NCBI GenBank assembly: GCA_036172665.1
Contig: CM069872.1
Span: 58,762,101-58,826,100 of the forward strand
From: Prosopocoilus inquinatus
Lineage: Eukaryota; Arthropoda; Insecta; Coleoptera; Lucanidae
Reading direction: 5' to 3'
Length of the DNA: 64,000 bases
In this document: positions 35,411 through 48,525 of the stretch, in pieces
How the letters are laid out: the number at the start of each line of letters is the position of its first letter
Numbering within the stretch: position 1 is the stretch's first letter
The notes under the pieces: generated by a model
Databases searched by the model: none
The model's input: the letters and a program-made list of their open reading frames with translations, nothing else
What the model was told of the DNA's origin: nothing
Position numbers and translations under genes: made by a program

Positions 35411-37190
35411 TCTTCATACACCACGAGAATAAACAAATGTGAAACCCCAAAACATTTTGGATATCCTTGGAAATCTCTTGCCAAATGTATTGACCTCGAA
35501 GGAACGGTTTTCCAAAACGCAAGTTGATCTTACCCTATTGTTCACGTTTGATGTTTTAGGGAAAGCGGCGGGGGGAAGCGAAAGGGGAGGTTTAAGACCA
35601 CAGAGAAAAAAGTCTACAAAGGTTTGGTGTCTTATTGAAAGAAAAATAGATTAATTGAATGCACCGCAAGGAACTGGCCGTTAAGAACTCATGGAGGAAA
35701 AAATGTATCTTTAAATTTCACACAAAAAAAAAAATGTTAATCTTCAAAACATCGTTTCCGTAAAACGTGAGCCCCTAATCTCTGGCTTATTAATTTTTAT
35801 GAAAATCAATTGCGGTTGACTGATTGGTTGGTTCTAACTGCCTTTATTTTCTTTGCTTTTTTCCTTCTTCTTGATTTTTTATTTTGAGTGTCGTGAATTT
35901 TGTTCTTAGATTTTTGCTGTGGCGTTTACGAACCGTGAAAGGAACGTGATCAATTCATTATCTTCCGATCAAGTAAAAGTGAAGGATTTCCGCAGTAAAT
36001 CCAAGGCCCTATCTGCTTATTATCGAGCCGGTATTATTGGCCATTAACATTTCGGCCGGAAATTTGAAAGGAAGGTGCTAGGAAACGCGATAGGCGAGCG
36101 GTCGTTGAAAACGACGGCGCCCAGGGTGCACCTACGAGACCGCGCGGGGAAGAACGAGACAGGGGTGGCTAAACCATGGGGCGAATATTTACGTCGCTGT
36201 GGGCCGAATAAATAATTTAATGCCTTCCCTCTCGGTAATTACCTGCCTGCAGTCGAAGTTCTTTCTTTCATGCACCACCCCCGAGCTAATCGATAAACAC
36301 GTGTCGTTAGCCGCCACCTGGCGTCGCGTCGCGTCGCCATTGCACTTTTTACGTAATTACCCTAAATTAGTTGATGTGACGCGAACGCAACGCAAACGTT
36401 AAGAAAGAGAAGGAGGAACGTTAAAATGGTTTAGTTTAATTAATTCAAAGCTGCATCGGCCGTAAACTTACAGAAGATTACCTTTCGAATAACGGCCAGA
36501 CGAAGACGACGACGTCGTTTTAGAACACCCATAAAACCGCACATTGAATTCTGTTGCAAAAAAAAGCAAACAACTAAATAACCGCAGCGGTTAATTCCGA
36601 ATCTGAAGCTACTCGTTGGGAATACCTGTAATACCTAAATAAATAAATAAATAAAACGGATTTCATAAAGTACTAGGCAGCGTTTTCAGGCGGGCCTTAA
36701 TAATATTGTTTATCTCCAGAACTCTAGGAACCAAAGATAAATCGTAACGCCCCGGCTGAGGGTCCGAATTTAATTGAAACGGCATTATCAGTTTCGTACA
36801 TCAACACCTAATCAACCCCCGCATTTAATTAAATTAACTTAATGACGACGCCGACCTCCTCCTCCTCCTCCTCCCCCTCCACCGAATATATGCGCTCTGT
36901 GTAATTAGAAAAAAAAATAATTAAGTGGCATCTAAATTATTCTAATCAACGTTTTGTAAATTATTGCTCTCGTTTTTAAAAAAAGTTATCTGGTCTTGTC
37001 AACCGGGCCTATCATCAGCCTATCATCAGCCAGTTACAGATACTTCTTCTATCTGGCGCAGCAATTTTTAAATAGTGAAGTTAAGTACCAACATAAATTG
37101 AGTTCTTGAACCCTGTACCGATGATACCAGCAGCTGGAATCCCATGGCATGTGATTTGGCTTGTTAAATAATCCAACTTGGCGAGTGCGA
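35411..37190. other. Unique non-coding DNA
   Basis: No gene supported. 35930-36140 is balanced, repeat-free sequence with several TAAT and GATA-type sites. A (CCT)n run lies at 36855-36880. CCTATCATCAG is repeated near 37007-37028. Confidence 0.4.
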
Positions 37191-38454
37191 CACTTCAAGC
37201 CATGGCTTTTCCCATGACGTTTGTTTGACGAGCTCGTAGTGTTACAGTTTCATTCCCTGATTTCTTTAAATATTCATGTATGGTACGTTTTAGTTGTTGG
37301 CCGTTGGCCACACTGTTCGTTTCCGGTTTAGGCGCCTTGATCTTATGCTCTCATTGGATTTGGAAGTCACGTTATCTTTAACTGTAATCTGATTGGCCGA
37401 AATTGTGTTCGTGAGAGAATTAATTTCTGGCTTCTTACTCCTTCGCCATTTGACATTACGCCAGCACGACCAACAGACACGTGTACGTACTCTCGTGAAT
37501 TATTATTCTAATTTATTATGCAAAATTCAAATCAGCTGGTATTACTTGTGCCACGTGAACCTGCAGAGTCGTTATAAACAGTTTATTCCAAGCGGATCCC
37601 CTGTTTCCGCGCTAAACAGTCAGGTTTGTAGGTAACACCATTCCAAAGACCCAAGCTCACATTAGATTTCCTTGTTCTCACAGAGAAATACGCTTAAATA
37701 TAGTTAATTAATCAGCCACTAAAGTAAATTCATTTAGATGGTAGCAGCACGAGCACGAGCACGATCTGACAAGTCAAAATCGTTTCTTAACACCAATTCG
37801 ATTAAAACGATCGTCTGAATTCGCAAAGTATGTGATCGGCGAGTTCAGAGTTCATGGGCTCGACGAGTCACCTAGACGAGCATGACTTGGCAAGCCATTG
37901 TCGTTTCCCTTTGACTCATGCCATTTTACCGGCGGGAACTTCAGGCCAAGACAAAATTTCCTTTGCCACGTTTGTCTGGCGAGCTCGTGGACTCGGCAAA
38001 CCAACTTGACGAGTACAATCCGGTAAGCCCAGATCGTTTGTTGACACAAACTTGATTGAGACGATCGTTTGAATTCGCAAAGCGTATGATCGACGAGTTC
38101 GTTGGTTCGGCGAATCAAACTTGACGAGCAGGACTTGGCAGCCATGGTCATTCTCCTTTGATTTCTGCCATTTACCGCCGACAACAGATGGGAATAACAA
38201 GCCAAGTCAAAATTTCCTTTGCACAGCGCGCAGCTTGGCAAGACACGACTCGGATTTGACGAATTACGCCCTACGCTACCCAATCCTTTATCTTCTTGGC
38301 CAAAAACAAGTCAAATTTTTTTTTCTGCAACGCGGAGCTTGGCAGACAACTTGGCAAGGGACGAGCCGGTTTTGTCAAACCAAGCGTGCGCTACGCTACT
38401 CAAAACTTTATCCTCTTGGTCGAAAACTGCTCGCAATTTTTGACGAACTGACTT
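37191..38454. repeat. Decayed flank of the 191-bp satellite
   Basis: Diverged copies of the downstream unit are recognisable by CATGACTTGGCAAGCCA, TTTGACGAG and GCAACGC-GAGCTTGG words at about 37205, 37880, 38125 and 38265. Homology rises toward the homogeneous core. Confidence 0.7.
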
Positions 38455-39540
38455 GATCAGCACGATTTGACAAGCCACGGCCGTTCAATATCAAGCAGAG
38501 CTAAAATTTTCTTTTCTGCAACGCCCAGGTCGGCAAACAGCTTGGCAAGGCACGAGCCGGATTTGTCAAACCATGCGTGCGCTACGCTACTCAAAACTTT
38601 ATCCTCTTGGTCGAAAACTGCTCGCAATTTTTGACGAACTGACTTGATCAGCACGATTTGACAAGCCACGGCCGTTCAATATCAAGCAGAGCTAAAATTT
38701 TCTTTTCTGCAACGCCCAGGTCGGCAAACAGCTTGGCAAGGCACGAGCCGGATTTGTCAAACCATGCGTGCGCTACGCTACTCAAAACTTTATCCTCTTG
38801 GTCGAAAACTGCTCGCAATTTTTGACGAACTGACTTGATCAGCACGACTTGACAAGCCACGGCCGTTCAATATCAAGCAGAGCTAAAATTTTCTGTTCTG
38901 CAACGCCCAGGTCGGCAAACAGCTTGGCAAGGCACGAGCCGGATTTGTCAAACCATGCGTGCGCTACGCTACTCAAAACTTTATCCTCTTGGTCGAAAAC
39001 TGCTCGCAATTTTTGACGAACTGACTTGATCAGCACGACTTGACAAGCCACGGCCGTTCAATATCAAGCAGAGCTAAAATTTTCTGTTCTGCAACGCCCA
39101 GGTCGGCAAACAGCTTGGCAAGGCACGAGCCGGATTTGTCAAACCATGCGTGCGCTACGCTACTCAAAACTTTATCCTCTTGGTCGAAAACTGCTCGCAA
39201 TTTTTGACGAACTGACTTGATCAGCACGACTTGACAAGCCACGGCCGTTCAATATCAAGCAGAGCTAAAATTTTCTGTTCTGCAACGCCCAGGTCGGCAA
39301 ACAGCTTGGCAAGGCACGAGCCGGATTTGTCAAACCATGCGTGCGCTACGCTACTCAAAACTTTATCCTCTTGGTCGAAAACTGCTCGCAATTTTTGACG
39401 AACTGACTTGATCAGCACGACTTGACAAGCCACGGCCATTGAATTTCAAGCCAAGCCAAAATTCTTGTATTTGCAGCGAGCAGCTAGGCAAACACCTCGA
39501 GCGCTACGCTAACCAACCCTTTATCCTACCGACCGTCTAC
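38455..39540. repeat. Homogeneous 191-bp satellite, five full copies
   Basis: Units starting at about 38455, 38646, 38837, 39028 and 39219 are nearly identical, followed by a diverging partial copy to about 39540. The only variants I see are CACGATTTG/CACGACTTG and TTTTCTTTTCTG/TTTTCTGTTCTG, and they change in step along the array. 191 is not divisible by three, so the recurring 70-residue minus-strand frame is one unit's frame repeated, not a continuous protein. Confidence 0.97.
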
Positions 39541-39795
39541 CCTTTCGTGGAAAAATCGCTTCCATTTTGTGGAGCATTTCGTTTCCACAGATGAATCCGA
39601 TGAATTTATTTGGGAGAGAGTGTTACGGGCTCATTTCAATTTAAAACGTCGCGCCTTCCATCCGAAGAAATTTATTCTTACAGGCCCTGTACTGGCCTTG
39701 AGTTCACATCTGCCATTCCGAAGAAATTTTTCAATTTTCCCAAACCGATCTCTTTCTGAGTACTTGATTTAGTCCTATTAATGTTTTACGTTTCA
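39541..39795. other. Non-coding linker
   Basis: Unique sequence after the satellite. Nothing recognised. Confidence 0.4.
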
Positions 39796-40155
39796 TTATT
39801 GCACGAGTGTCAAGCCTTATTTCAACGAATTCATTGAGATATTTACGAAATACGCCCTCTTTTGTATTTTATTCATGATCACCTGCTTTATTCCGGCATT
39901 GCCTTAACTTAATTTCGGATTTTGAAGTTCAATTGTAAGTGTCGTTCTCCAGATAGGTTCTTAAATCAGATTCTACTAACACCCTAGGTTTTATTGAACG
40001 AATGTCGAGCCTCATTTCAACGAATTCACTGAGATATTTACGAAATAACCTAAGTTTGTTTTTTTTTTATTGATGATCATCTGCAGAGTCGGCCACGTCT
40101 TTCCCGGAACTGGCAACTTAATTTCGGATTTTGACGCTGGATCGTAAGTATCGTT
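39796..40155. repeat. Duplicated ~160-bp segment
   Basis: TTATTGCACGAGTGTC-AGCC at 39796 recurs as TTATTGAACGAATGTCGAGCC at 39990. Shared downstream words are TTTCAACGAATTCA, GAGATATTTACGAAATA, TGATCA-CTGC and CTTAATTTCGGATTTTGA. Confidence 0.85.
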
Positions 40156-41640
40156 GTGCAACCGATTTTTAGCTTGGTAACGTGTCTGCTTGTGGCTTTG
40201 GTGGACGTTTTCCCTCGACGTTTTCCGCCACTCATACAGTTCCGGTATCGACTGGTCGTGTCGCTTTGCTTGGTCCTCAATTCTCAGCAGGACCATTTGT
40301 GGTTAACCTCAACCATTTTGTACTGACATGAACCTTCGTTCGAAGCTTGCACTCTGGATTTATTTTGGGCCATTGGATCCGATCTCGAGCCTTTGCTTGT
40401 GTGTTTTGAGAGGATTATTTGGTAAGTCATTTTTCTTCTGACATTACGTAAATTTCGTTTACTTTTTCGCTAGTGAAGCTTGTGTGGATTGTTTGGTAAG
40501 TCTGTTTTTCTCTCTCTCTATTTTTTTGGTACTTAGTCGAGTCGAGTGTTTGTTTGTTTATTTGCAGGCAAGTTACGTTTGTCCTGAACGGACCATACTT
40601 TCTTACTGTCACTTTTGTCTTTTATTTACGAACAGTTTAATCGCCTGCTGGATGTTGTCAGTCAACTTTGTTAAGAAGCAGGTGTGTAATAAATTATTTT
40701 TTGTACGTAGTTAATAAGAGAGAAGAGATGGTAAAGAACGGCAGGAATTTCTTGTACCTGTCCTGGCAAAATAAAAGGAATCTGTAACAACTTATTAAGA
40801 ACCAATCACGTCGGGCGAAATTTCTAATATCCACTTTTAAAACACGAGCGAGCAATTTCCTCGAGGAAAAACGAACGAACGAACGAGGAACTGTCTCGAC
40901 GAAGCCGGAGCTTTTTTTTTTTTTGGGGGGGGGGGGGCGAATTTCTGAACAGATTATCGAGAGATGCGTCGCGACGCTGAAATATTTCCGCAGGCAAAAA
41001 TAAACATCCGCAAAAACAGCGCTAAAATTTTCGAACAAAGGAAATTCCCGCGCGCGATAACTCGTTACGTTACGTTGTTGCTGCTCGCTTGATTAATTAC
41101 CGAAAGACACGCCGTGTTGGATAAACAGCGGACGGGCATCCGCCGCTTTGTGTTTTAATCTTTGAAGATTTTTATAAACTGTATTTAATTACGTAATACA
41201 AGCGTTATTCATCGTGTGATGCTTGCTTTCTCTCTCTCTCTCTCTCTCGCCCTCTCCACTTTAATTATTATTTTAGATTAATTAGTCGAGATTATATTAT
41301 GTGTCCCAACTTTTACGTTGCATTAACGTCCAGGCTTAAGTTATTACAACAATAAAAAAAAATTCTGCGTGTCGCGTATTTTCAGTTTAATACAGCCACG
41401 TGTTAACGCCCACGAGCATATATTATTTTTTAGTTGCTTTTAATAAATTCATTTAAATAACGTTACAGGTTGCTGTTTCCCCTTTTGGGGCATGTCTTCC
41501 ACACTACAGCATCATCAATTAAAAGAAAAAAAAAAAAACTAGTATTAGGGCTGCAGATATCGTTTGGAGGTGCTACTATTACCTCTTATTTCAAAACTGC
41601 CACAGGTGAGCAGTTTTCAAATATCAGGTAACGCCCAGGA
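40156..41640. other. Non-coding with simple-sequence runs
   Basis: No gene supported. It contains a T-run then G-run near 40911-40937 and a (TC)n run at 41228-41248. Confidence 0.45.
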
Positions 41641-41649
41641 GAGGTGACC

Positions 41650-41735
41650 ATAGGCAACCATACCTACACATATGTGACGTCCTTAGATCAATAGGCAACC
41701 ATACCTACACATTTGTTACGTCCTTAAAATTAGTC
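41650..41735. repeat. 41-bp tandem duplication
   Basis: ATAGGCAACCATACCTACAC starts at 41650 and 41691; both continue with ACGTCCTTA. Confidence 0.85.
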
Positions 41736-43239
41736 ACAAAAAGCCTTACTCACTACGCAGAACCTCCACCCGTAGATTAAAATTGTTGTTGAAACTATAA
41801 GTTTATTGGAAAATAAGATGTTGCTGCTGACCCATTTTATTCCTCCTCCTCCTCCCCTTTTTTTTCTCTCTCTTGAAATCCGCCTTCGGCGACGGCAGCA
41901 CACATCCCAACGGAATAATTCGTCCTTCTCTGCGCGTATTTAATAAAAATTAAGAGAAACTGCTCGGCTTTCGCGATTCCTCCCCGAGCGTCCGCGCGCC
42001 GTAATAGAATTTCTAATCCCAAGGAAAACACCCTATTTGTGCTGCTGACGTACGTGGACTGAATTATCCCTCGCCGCCGCTGACAAACCGTAAACGTTCT
42101 CGCGCTCGCCAGCTTGGAATTTCAAGACGAATTCCACCGAAGAGACTTGGAAAATATTCCTTAATTCTGGTTCAGTTAAAGCTTTCATCCTTTGTTTGGA
42201 ATTATTTTTTTAATCGTTTCTTTCTTAAGGCTAATCGGGCAGCAGGGTGAAATCCATTGAAATTTGGCGAGGCTGTGAAACTGAAACCTCAGCAGGAACA
42301 CCTAACAGCCCTAATGGTTGACATGTGTTTAAAACCAGTTTAACCAACGTCACCGAATGCCACACAGCAAGTTGCACGGTCCTTGTTTTCATTCCGAAAC
42401 TATGATAAGACCTTGTTAAGCAAGCATACATCGACAAAAAAAACAGAATTTGCTATACTCGAAATAGAAAAATGACGTAAGTTTTCCGCTGCGTTCACAG
42501 ATATGTCTAGAGACCAAAACGGAAATAAAATATTATAAAATACGTTTTGTACGACATTTTGGTGCCCTTGCCCACTTGCCCACTTGAAAAAGTCAAAGAA
42601 TTGCCACTCGTTTTCTAAAACTGGAAGTCGTTAATACATATAGAGAGATTTCCGAGTGCCACGTGATCGCCGAAATTAGGCAACCAAACTTACACTTACG
42701 TTAAGAATTAAAATAAAATACCCGGCTGTAATAACAGGATAATCAGTAAGACGTAACGCGATAATAAATTAACAAACGAACAGTATTTACAAACTTTAAT
42801 GCCCGCAGTTCGAATCTCGCACGTAATTTGTTAAAACAGCTAATAAAATTTACGACGTTCGCGATTTTAGCGACGCGGAAATATTTTCCAAGGTCGCCGA
42901 TCTGCGAGAAACAAATTTTCCTAAACAGACAGCCAGATTTGGTTCCATTTTTATGAAAACCCTGTACTACTAAATTCCTTGTAATTTAACGAAGATCTGG
43001 ACCACCCAACCCATGTTTAACATCTGGGGAAGGGGAGGGGGGTTGCAGCGGATACGTTATCGATGCCACCAGTGTTGACCAACAAGGAGTAATCGTGCAG
43101 AATTTTTAAACAGTGATTCACCACATCAATCGAATCTTGCCTTAGGCCTTCTTGGCAACTCTTCGGGAAACACAGAGCTTGGAAAGCGGATGACGTGACG
43201 TCTGAAACCCCCATCTACGCTTGATCTGCATCATGGTCA
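41736..43239. other. Non-coding, no gene seen
   Basis: Mixed unique sequence. A GTTCGAATCTC word near 42808 resembles a tRNA B box but no cloverleaf can be formed around it. Confidence 0.45.
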
Positions 43240-44720
43240 AACCAGGAACACTTAGTTTTTAGATTGTCTCGAATTGCCTCACGGTGTCATACTTTGAGGT
43301 CCTCGTGGCGACCAAAGGAAGTTATTGGCAAACCACGAGGCTACAAAATGAACTGACGTTGCTGAGGAGCTGGGAAATGGAATTCTCCATGATTCTGCTT
43401 ATCTAAAAGTTTTGCCGCCAGGAATTTGCTAGGAAGCGATGGCAATGGTCTTGTTTGACCCGTCGCCGTGATGGTTTACCCCCCAGCCAAGTATCCCGGA
43501 GGAACGTTCCACCTAACCCAGAAGCATCCCTAGGTTGGATTTTTGGTCGTCAATCATAAAAGGATTCCATCAAGCGGTTAAGTGGAGCTTGCCAAAGGAA
43601 CTTCCTCAATTCAACTGTCGGAAGAAGTTCACGGACCAAGTACGAAGAGGCGATGACGGTGCCGGTGTACGAACCATTGAAATGGAGAACTGGGGTAGGT
43701 AATGGTGATCGCCCTACTGAAGATTGGAGACCTATCCCTAGCCGAACGCTCTTCAGCTAAACCAGAAGCATCTGCACCTACACAACTAGGTCATCTCGTC
43801 ACTGGTTGGATCTTAAACCTTCTAAGTAAGAACAGATAAATTAGCGACATCTTATTATCGCTTTTTGACCTGACAAATTTATCTGTTCACCACTCTTACA
43901 TAGCATTTGCGAATAAATTGGACAAGTCGTTTTTGTTTGCAGTGGGAATGTCGAGCTACGTCTCTGCAAGAAGCCCCAAGCAGGGCTGAAACAGCTGTAC
44001 AGAGGCTGCTCGAGGTTTTCACTGCAATCAAAAACGATACAGGTACATACAGGCCAGTTATATAAGGCAAAGGACGTTGCCAATCTTAAAAGAATTCCAT
44101 GAAGTGTCAGATGAGTCACGCAGGTTTCATCCTGAGGAAATCACTTCGATTACAACCGTCGGAACAATTTGCGCCCTTTAGTTCACCAGGAAGCGAAGGT
44201 AGTGACGATGTTTTGCCCTATCAGAGGATCAAAGTGACGGTTCTTCCGTAGTCAGGTGTGTTGGAATATTCGTCTAGCCTAAGCGGGAAACGTGCCTGGA
44301 GGATTGCTCCCATCCGTACGGCTAAGGCCAGCGGTTGAATCTTAAACCTTCTGAAAAGGTCCGTGCGGGTCCTCCGTATGGGTCGGTGGTGTCGATAATC
44401 TTAAAGAAATCTCGTTAAGCGTTCACGTGGGTTATTCTGAAGGAATTCCTCGGCTCCAACTTTCGGATGGGTTCAGCGCTGGTAACAAATCGATCATAAA
44501 AGACGACTGCAGTGACGTCTTTTTCCCCATTGAAATGGGGTCCTAAGTATCTCAGCCTGACCGCCATTAGTTGGACGTTCGAATAAGTAAAGTCTATGCA
44601 GGTCAGTCGGGATCGTCAAACTTGAAGAGATTCTTTCAAACGTCCCGTTGGGTAAAGCAAGCTGAATCTCGAATAAAATTCTCGATTCTGACCATCGTCT
44701 GGCATCCCTTCCCCGTCACC
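43240..44720. repeat. Strongly decayed tandem array
   Basis: Recurring word groups link about 43560, 44087, 44400 and 44620: CTTAAA or TAAAAG-ATTCC, GTTAAG, GGAACTTCCTC / GGAAATCACTTC / GGAATTCCTCGG and AACTGTCGGA / AACCGTCGGA / AACTTTCGGA. CTTAAACCTTCT occurs twice (about 43812 and 44341), as does CCATTGAAATGG. Copies are too diverged to fix a unit length. Confidence 0.55.
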
Positions 44721-44740
44721 TGCCGCTCGCTCCTTTTGTT

Positions 44741-45050
44741 ACTAATATGACACCAAACTACGAAACTCGCTGGGGCGTCTTACTGTTACGGTTCTACAAA
44801 ATGACTTTCACGCGATCCTCTCTGCTTCTTAACTCCTGAAGACTTAAAATTAAAATAATGATAACTAATATGACATTAAATTACGAAACCCCCTGGGGCG
44901 TAGCCGCACCCCGCCGCCTATACAATTGTTACGGTCCGAAATTCCGCAATAAGTTGTCGCCACATTCTGCTGTTACGGACCTAAGAAATGACTTTCATGT
45001 GATCCTCCCCGCTTCTTAACCGCTGAAGATTTAAAAATAAAATAACGATC
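44741..45050. repeat. Tandem duplication with an insertion in copy two
   Basis: ACTAATATGACACCAAACTA at 44741 recurs as ACTAATATGACATTAAATTA at 44863. Both continue through CTGGGGCGT, TGTTACGG, AAATGACTTTCA, TGATCCTC and CTGAAGA-TTAAAA. Copy two is about 65 bp longer in the middle. Confidence 0.88.
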
Positions 45051-46114
45051 ACCCTGCAATTGCTACATGTATACGTGTCTGCTGTGCACTCATCGTAACG
45101 ACCGCCCTGCAAATGTAGGTATGTCTTTGTTGTTCACTTCGTCTGCTAATAACATGCGTTTTAGAATGATGATACCGCCAGCACTAATAAACCCCCCCGG
45201 TTAAACGAGAGAGTGGAGATTTATGTGAACGCGCTCCGATTTGTCGTGTCTTGTACGACAAGGACGCAACGTGTCGGTGTGTCCGCATCAATCACGCTTA
45301 ACGCCCGAACTTGCCGCATCATTCCGCGATCATTTATACTCTGTCGGGACGTTAATTTCCAAATTAGGTAGATTCGCGTAATTAAACAAGTATTGTGGCA
45401 TTGGCCGTTTGATATGGGAGGACGATTTTAGTTTAATAAGTAAGAAAGAGCTAAACTTTTTTTATAAGTAGTAATAATAATTCGTGCTGGTAGACTTGAT
45501 ATAATACTATAATATAATAATAATAAGGCTGCTGTAATTGGTAATGTTATACCTGTGTATTTCGGGGATGGGGTGGGACCTTCAAACTTGAAAAGGAAGC
45601 CAGCAAACTAAGCCAATTTAATCAGAAAGAAAGCTCTAGGAAATCAGGAGCTCGTCGCCCAAGTGAGTTTTGAACCGACAGCGTTTATGATTAGCGGATA
45701 ATAATCATTCATTAAGAAGCGGGGCAAGTAATGGAATTGTACGGAACGTAATCCGGTAAACAACGTGTCCCTCTGGGCTCACATAAACCGAAGTTTCGAA
45801 CTAATAGTGACAGCGGCAGCCGTAGTCTAATGCCTGAGAGGGACTTATAGCTAGTCCATGTTTTGGTGGTACACGCTGTGCTCGGAGCAGGAGCGCACCT
45901 AATTGACGGATAATTCTGTTATCGTGACGTTAATACCGAGAGTTGAGTTTTCAGAATCGATTAATTAAGTACCGGTTCTTGAGTTCATCCTTGATTATGC
46001 GCGTAATGAATACGGCGTTAAGTTCTTGCTAGAAATTCGTGACCTTTTCATTCTGAACTCATCCTAACGTATAGGCCACCCACGATGATCTAATCTAGAA
46101 ATGTCTGCGTTGTT
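45051..46114. other. Non-coding, no gene seen
   Basis: AT-rich unique sequence. Nothing recognised. Confidence 0.45.
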
Positions 46115-47125
46115 CCAAAAGTTTTAGCGTCGGCCAACAAGTCGGCATGACGACTTATTGGCTGCGGCGTAAAGACTTGTTGGCTGTGGACTTGTAGGCC
46201 GATATTAAATCATTTGAAAAGGCGACAGAACAACATATAACAAGGGTAGTTACGTCAATCGACCAAGTCAGAAAACGAAATAACTAATTATCATCCTCTT
46301 TTTGTCCCAAATTCGTTCAACAGGCCTTTACCAAGTTGAGCCATGATTGGACAACAAGTCGGCGTTACGACTTTTTGGCTGCGACGTGACGACTTGTTGG
46401 CTGCCAATTTGAAATCACTTGAGATGAATGGATTTCGTCATTAATGTAAAAACGTGCGGACGGGGGGAGGGGGGGTGAAAAGGCGACAGAACAACATATA
46501 ACAAGGGTAGTTACGTCAATCGACCAAGTCAGAAAACGAAATAACTAATTATCATCCTCTTTTTGTCCCAAATTCGTTCAACAGGCCTTTACCAAGTTGA
46601 GCCATGATTGGACAACAAGTCGGCGTTACGACTTATTGGCTGCGACGTGACGACTTGTTGGCTGCCAATTTGAAATCACTTGAGATGAATGGATTTCGTC
46701 ATTAATGTAAAAACGTGCGAACGGGGGATGAAAGGGCGACAGAACAACAAAAAACAAAGGCAGTTACGCCAACCAATCAAATCAGAAACGAAATAACCTG
46801 CTGTTCATCCTCTTTTTGTACCCAATTTGTTCAACAAGCCTTTACCAAGTTGAGTCACGATTGGCCAACAAGTCGGCGTGACTTGTTGGGTGCGGCGTGA
46901 CGACTTATTGGCTGCCGACTTGTAGACCGATATTAAATCGCTTCATATGAATTTATTTCGTCATTAATGTAAAACCGTGCGAAAGGGGGATGAAAGGACG
47001 ACTGAACAACATAAAACAAGGGTAGTTGCGTTAACCAACCAAATCAAAAAACGAAATAACCTGGCTATCATCCTCTTTTTGTTTCCAATTCGTTCAACAG
47101 GCCTTTAACAAGTTGAGCCCCCGAT
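46115..47125. repeat. Tandem array, ~258-bp unit with internal hairpin
   Basis: The landmark GAAAAGGCGACAGAACAAC or a variant occurs at about 46216, 46477, 46730 and 46992 (spacings 261, 253 and 262). Each unit has a hairpin, seen best at 46134-46161, where CCAACAAGTCG and CGACTTATTGG flank a 6-base loop. It also has further GACTTGTTGGCTG words. Shared tails include ATCATCCTCTTTTTGT and CAGGCCTTTACCAAGTTGAG. Confidence 0.93.
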
Positions 47126-47376
47126 TTTCTTTGTTAGTGGCGCTCTGATTTTTGGGAGAAAAGCCAGAAATCTAGAATCGTAGGAATGAAAATTTCAATG
47201 AGGAAAAAGCTAGGGCGTAAGTAGTCACTCAAGTCAGGAACTCGAACCTCTGGGGCTTCGTTTTCTCTTTTTTTTTTTTTTGATGTTCCTATTTAATTTT
47301 TCTATGATAGTGAGGGACGTCACTCCATTGCAATTCAAACGCATGGAAAATTCCCAGCGATTGCATAATTGACCGC

Positions 47377-47925
47377 ATTCGTTCTTCTCACCCCCTTATC
47401 CTCAATTTTCCTTCCTCCGAATATGTTTTCCTCCCTCGCGTCTCCATCGATCGCGTGTCTTCTGCTCGGAAAGTCCAAAGAAAAGAATCACCAGCTTTTG
47501 AATTCTCTCTTTTGAAGAAAGAAAGAGAAGAGAGAGAAAGAACTATGAGGACAAAGTCAACCTTCGCGACGAAACTAAAAAACACAACAATTCTTTTAAA
47601 AATAATTTCGATTATTTGATCCCAAGTTGACCCCGCCCCCATCATTTTCCATCTTGTTTTCTCTTCTTTCTTCTCCACCAGATGAATAATTTAGGTTCCC
47701 TTGCTCCAGTCATCTTATCTGCATCTCAACCACTCCAATCCTTACACTCTGATGACACCTGGCTTCCTTTCAGAAGTCATTCAGTTCTTCATTCGTTCTT
47801 CTTATATACCCATCATCCTCAATTTTCTTTTCTTCGAATATTTTTTCCTCTTTCTTGTCTCCGTCTATCGCCGATCGTCTTGTGTTTGAAAAATTCAAAG
47901 AACAAAATCCCCAGTTTTTGAGGTC
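47377..47925. repeat. Duplicated ~125-bp segment, 414 bp apart
   Basis: ATTCGTTCTTCT at 47377 and 47791 begins two related stretches sharing ATCCTCAATTTTC, CGAATAT-TTTTCCTC, TCTCC-TC-ATCG and CCAGCTTTTGA/CCAGTTTTTGA. Confidence 0.75.
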
Positions 47926-47929
47926 TTCG

Positions 47930-48525
47930 ATTTCCGCCAACGTCCTTGAAACTATCCTCGTCTGTAATTTGATGAAATAATAACGATTTTAGATAACCAA
48001 CACGGAAGACTGATTTTTTGAGGTCCACCAATGTCCTTGAGATGACCCACTTCTCTGATTTAGCGATACAATCACGATTTTAGATGACCAACGAGGAAGA
48101 CTGGTTTTTTGAGGTACTTCAAATTATCCTTATTTCTGATTTGATGAAATACTATCGATTTTAGATGATCAACAAGAAAGATGATTTCTTTGAGTTCCAC
48201 CAACGTCCTTGAAATGCTCCTCATCTCTGATTTGATGAAATAATAAGCGATTTTAGATGACCAACAAGGAAGAGTGATTCTGTGGAGGTCTACGAACACC
48301 CTTGAAATAGTCCGATTCTGTGAATCGATGGTACAATAATGATTTTAGATGACCAACAAGGAAGATTAATTTCTTGAGATCCACCAATGTCCTTGAGACG
48401 ATCCTTTTCTCTAATTTGTTGATGTAATAATGATTTTGGATGACCAATGGTTTTCTTGAGGTCCACCAACGTCCTGGAAGTGATCCTCGTTTTCGATTTG
48501 ATGATATAATTTTGATGCAACCTTG
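47930..48525. repeat. Tandem array, ~90-bp unit, about six copies
   Basis: GATTTTAGATGACCAAC and variants occur at about 47985, 48076, 48157, 48249, 48341 and 48432. They alternate with TTGAGGTCCACCAACGTCC and CTGATTTGATGAAATAATAA. Spacings are 81-92 bp. Confidence 0.93.

Noticed and set aside
38457..39439. Five nearly identical 70-72 residue minus-strand frames
   Set aside because: The 191-bp unit is not divisible by three, so each frame ends at the unit boundary. They are satellite artefacts, not a protein family.
40911..40937. T-run followed by a G-run
   Set aside because: Simple sequence; no repeated G-tracts of the kind needed for a convincing quadruplex, and possibly a sequencing-prone site.
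42740..42830. tRNA-like B box GTTCGAATCTC
   Set aside because: No A box at the right distance and no acceptor or anticodon stem can be paired.
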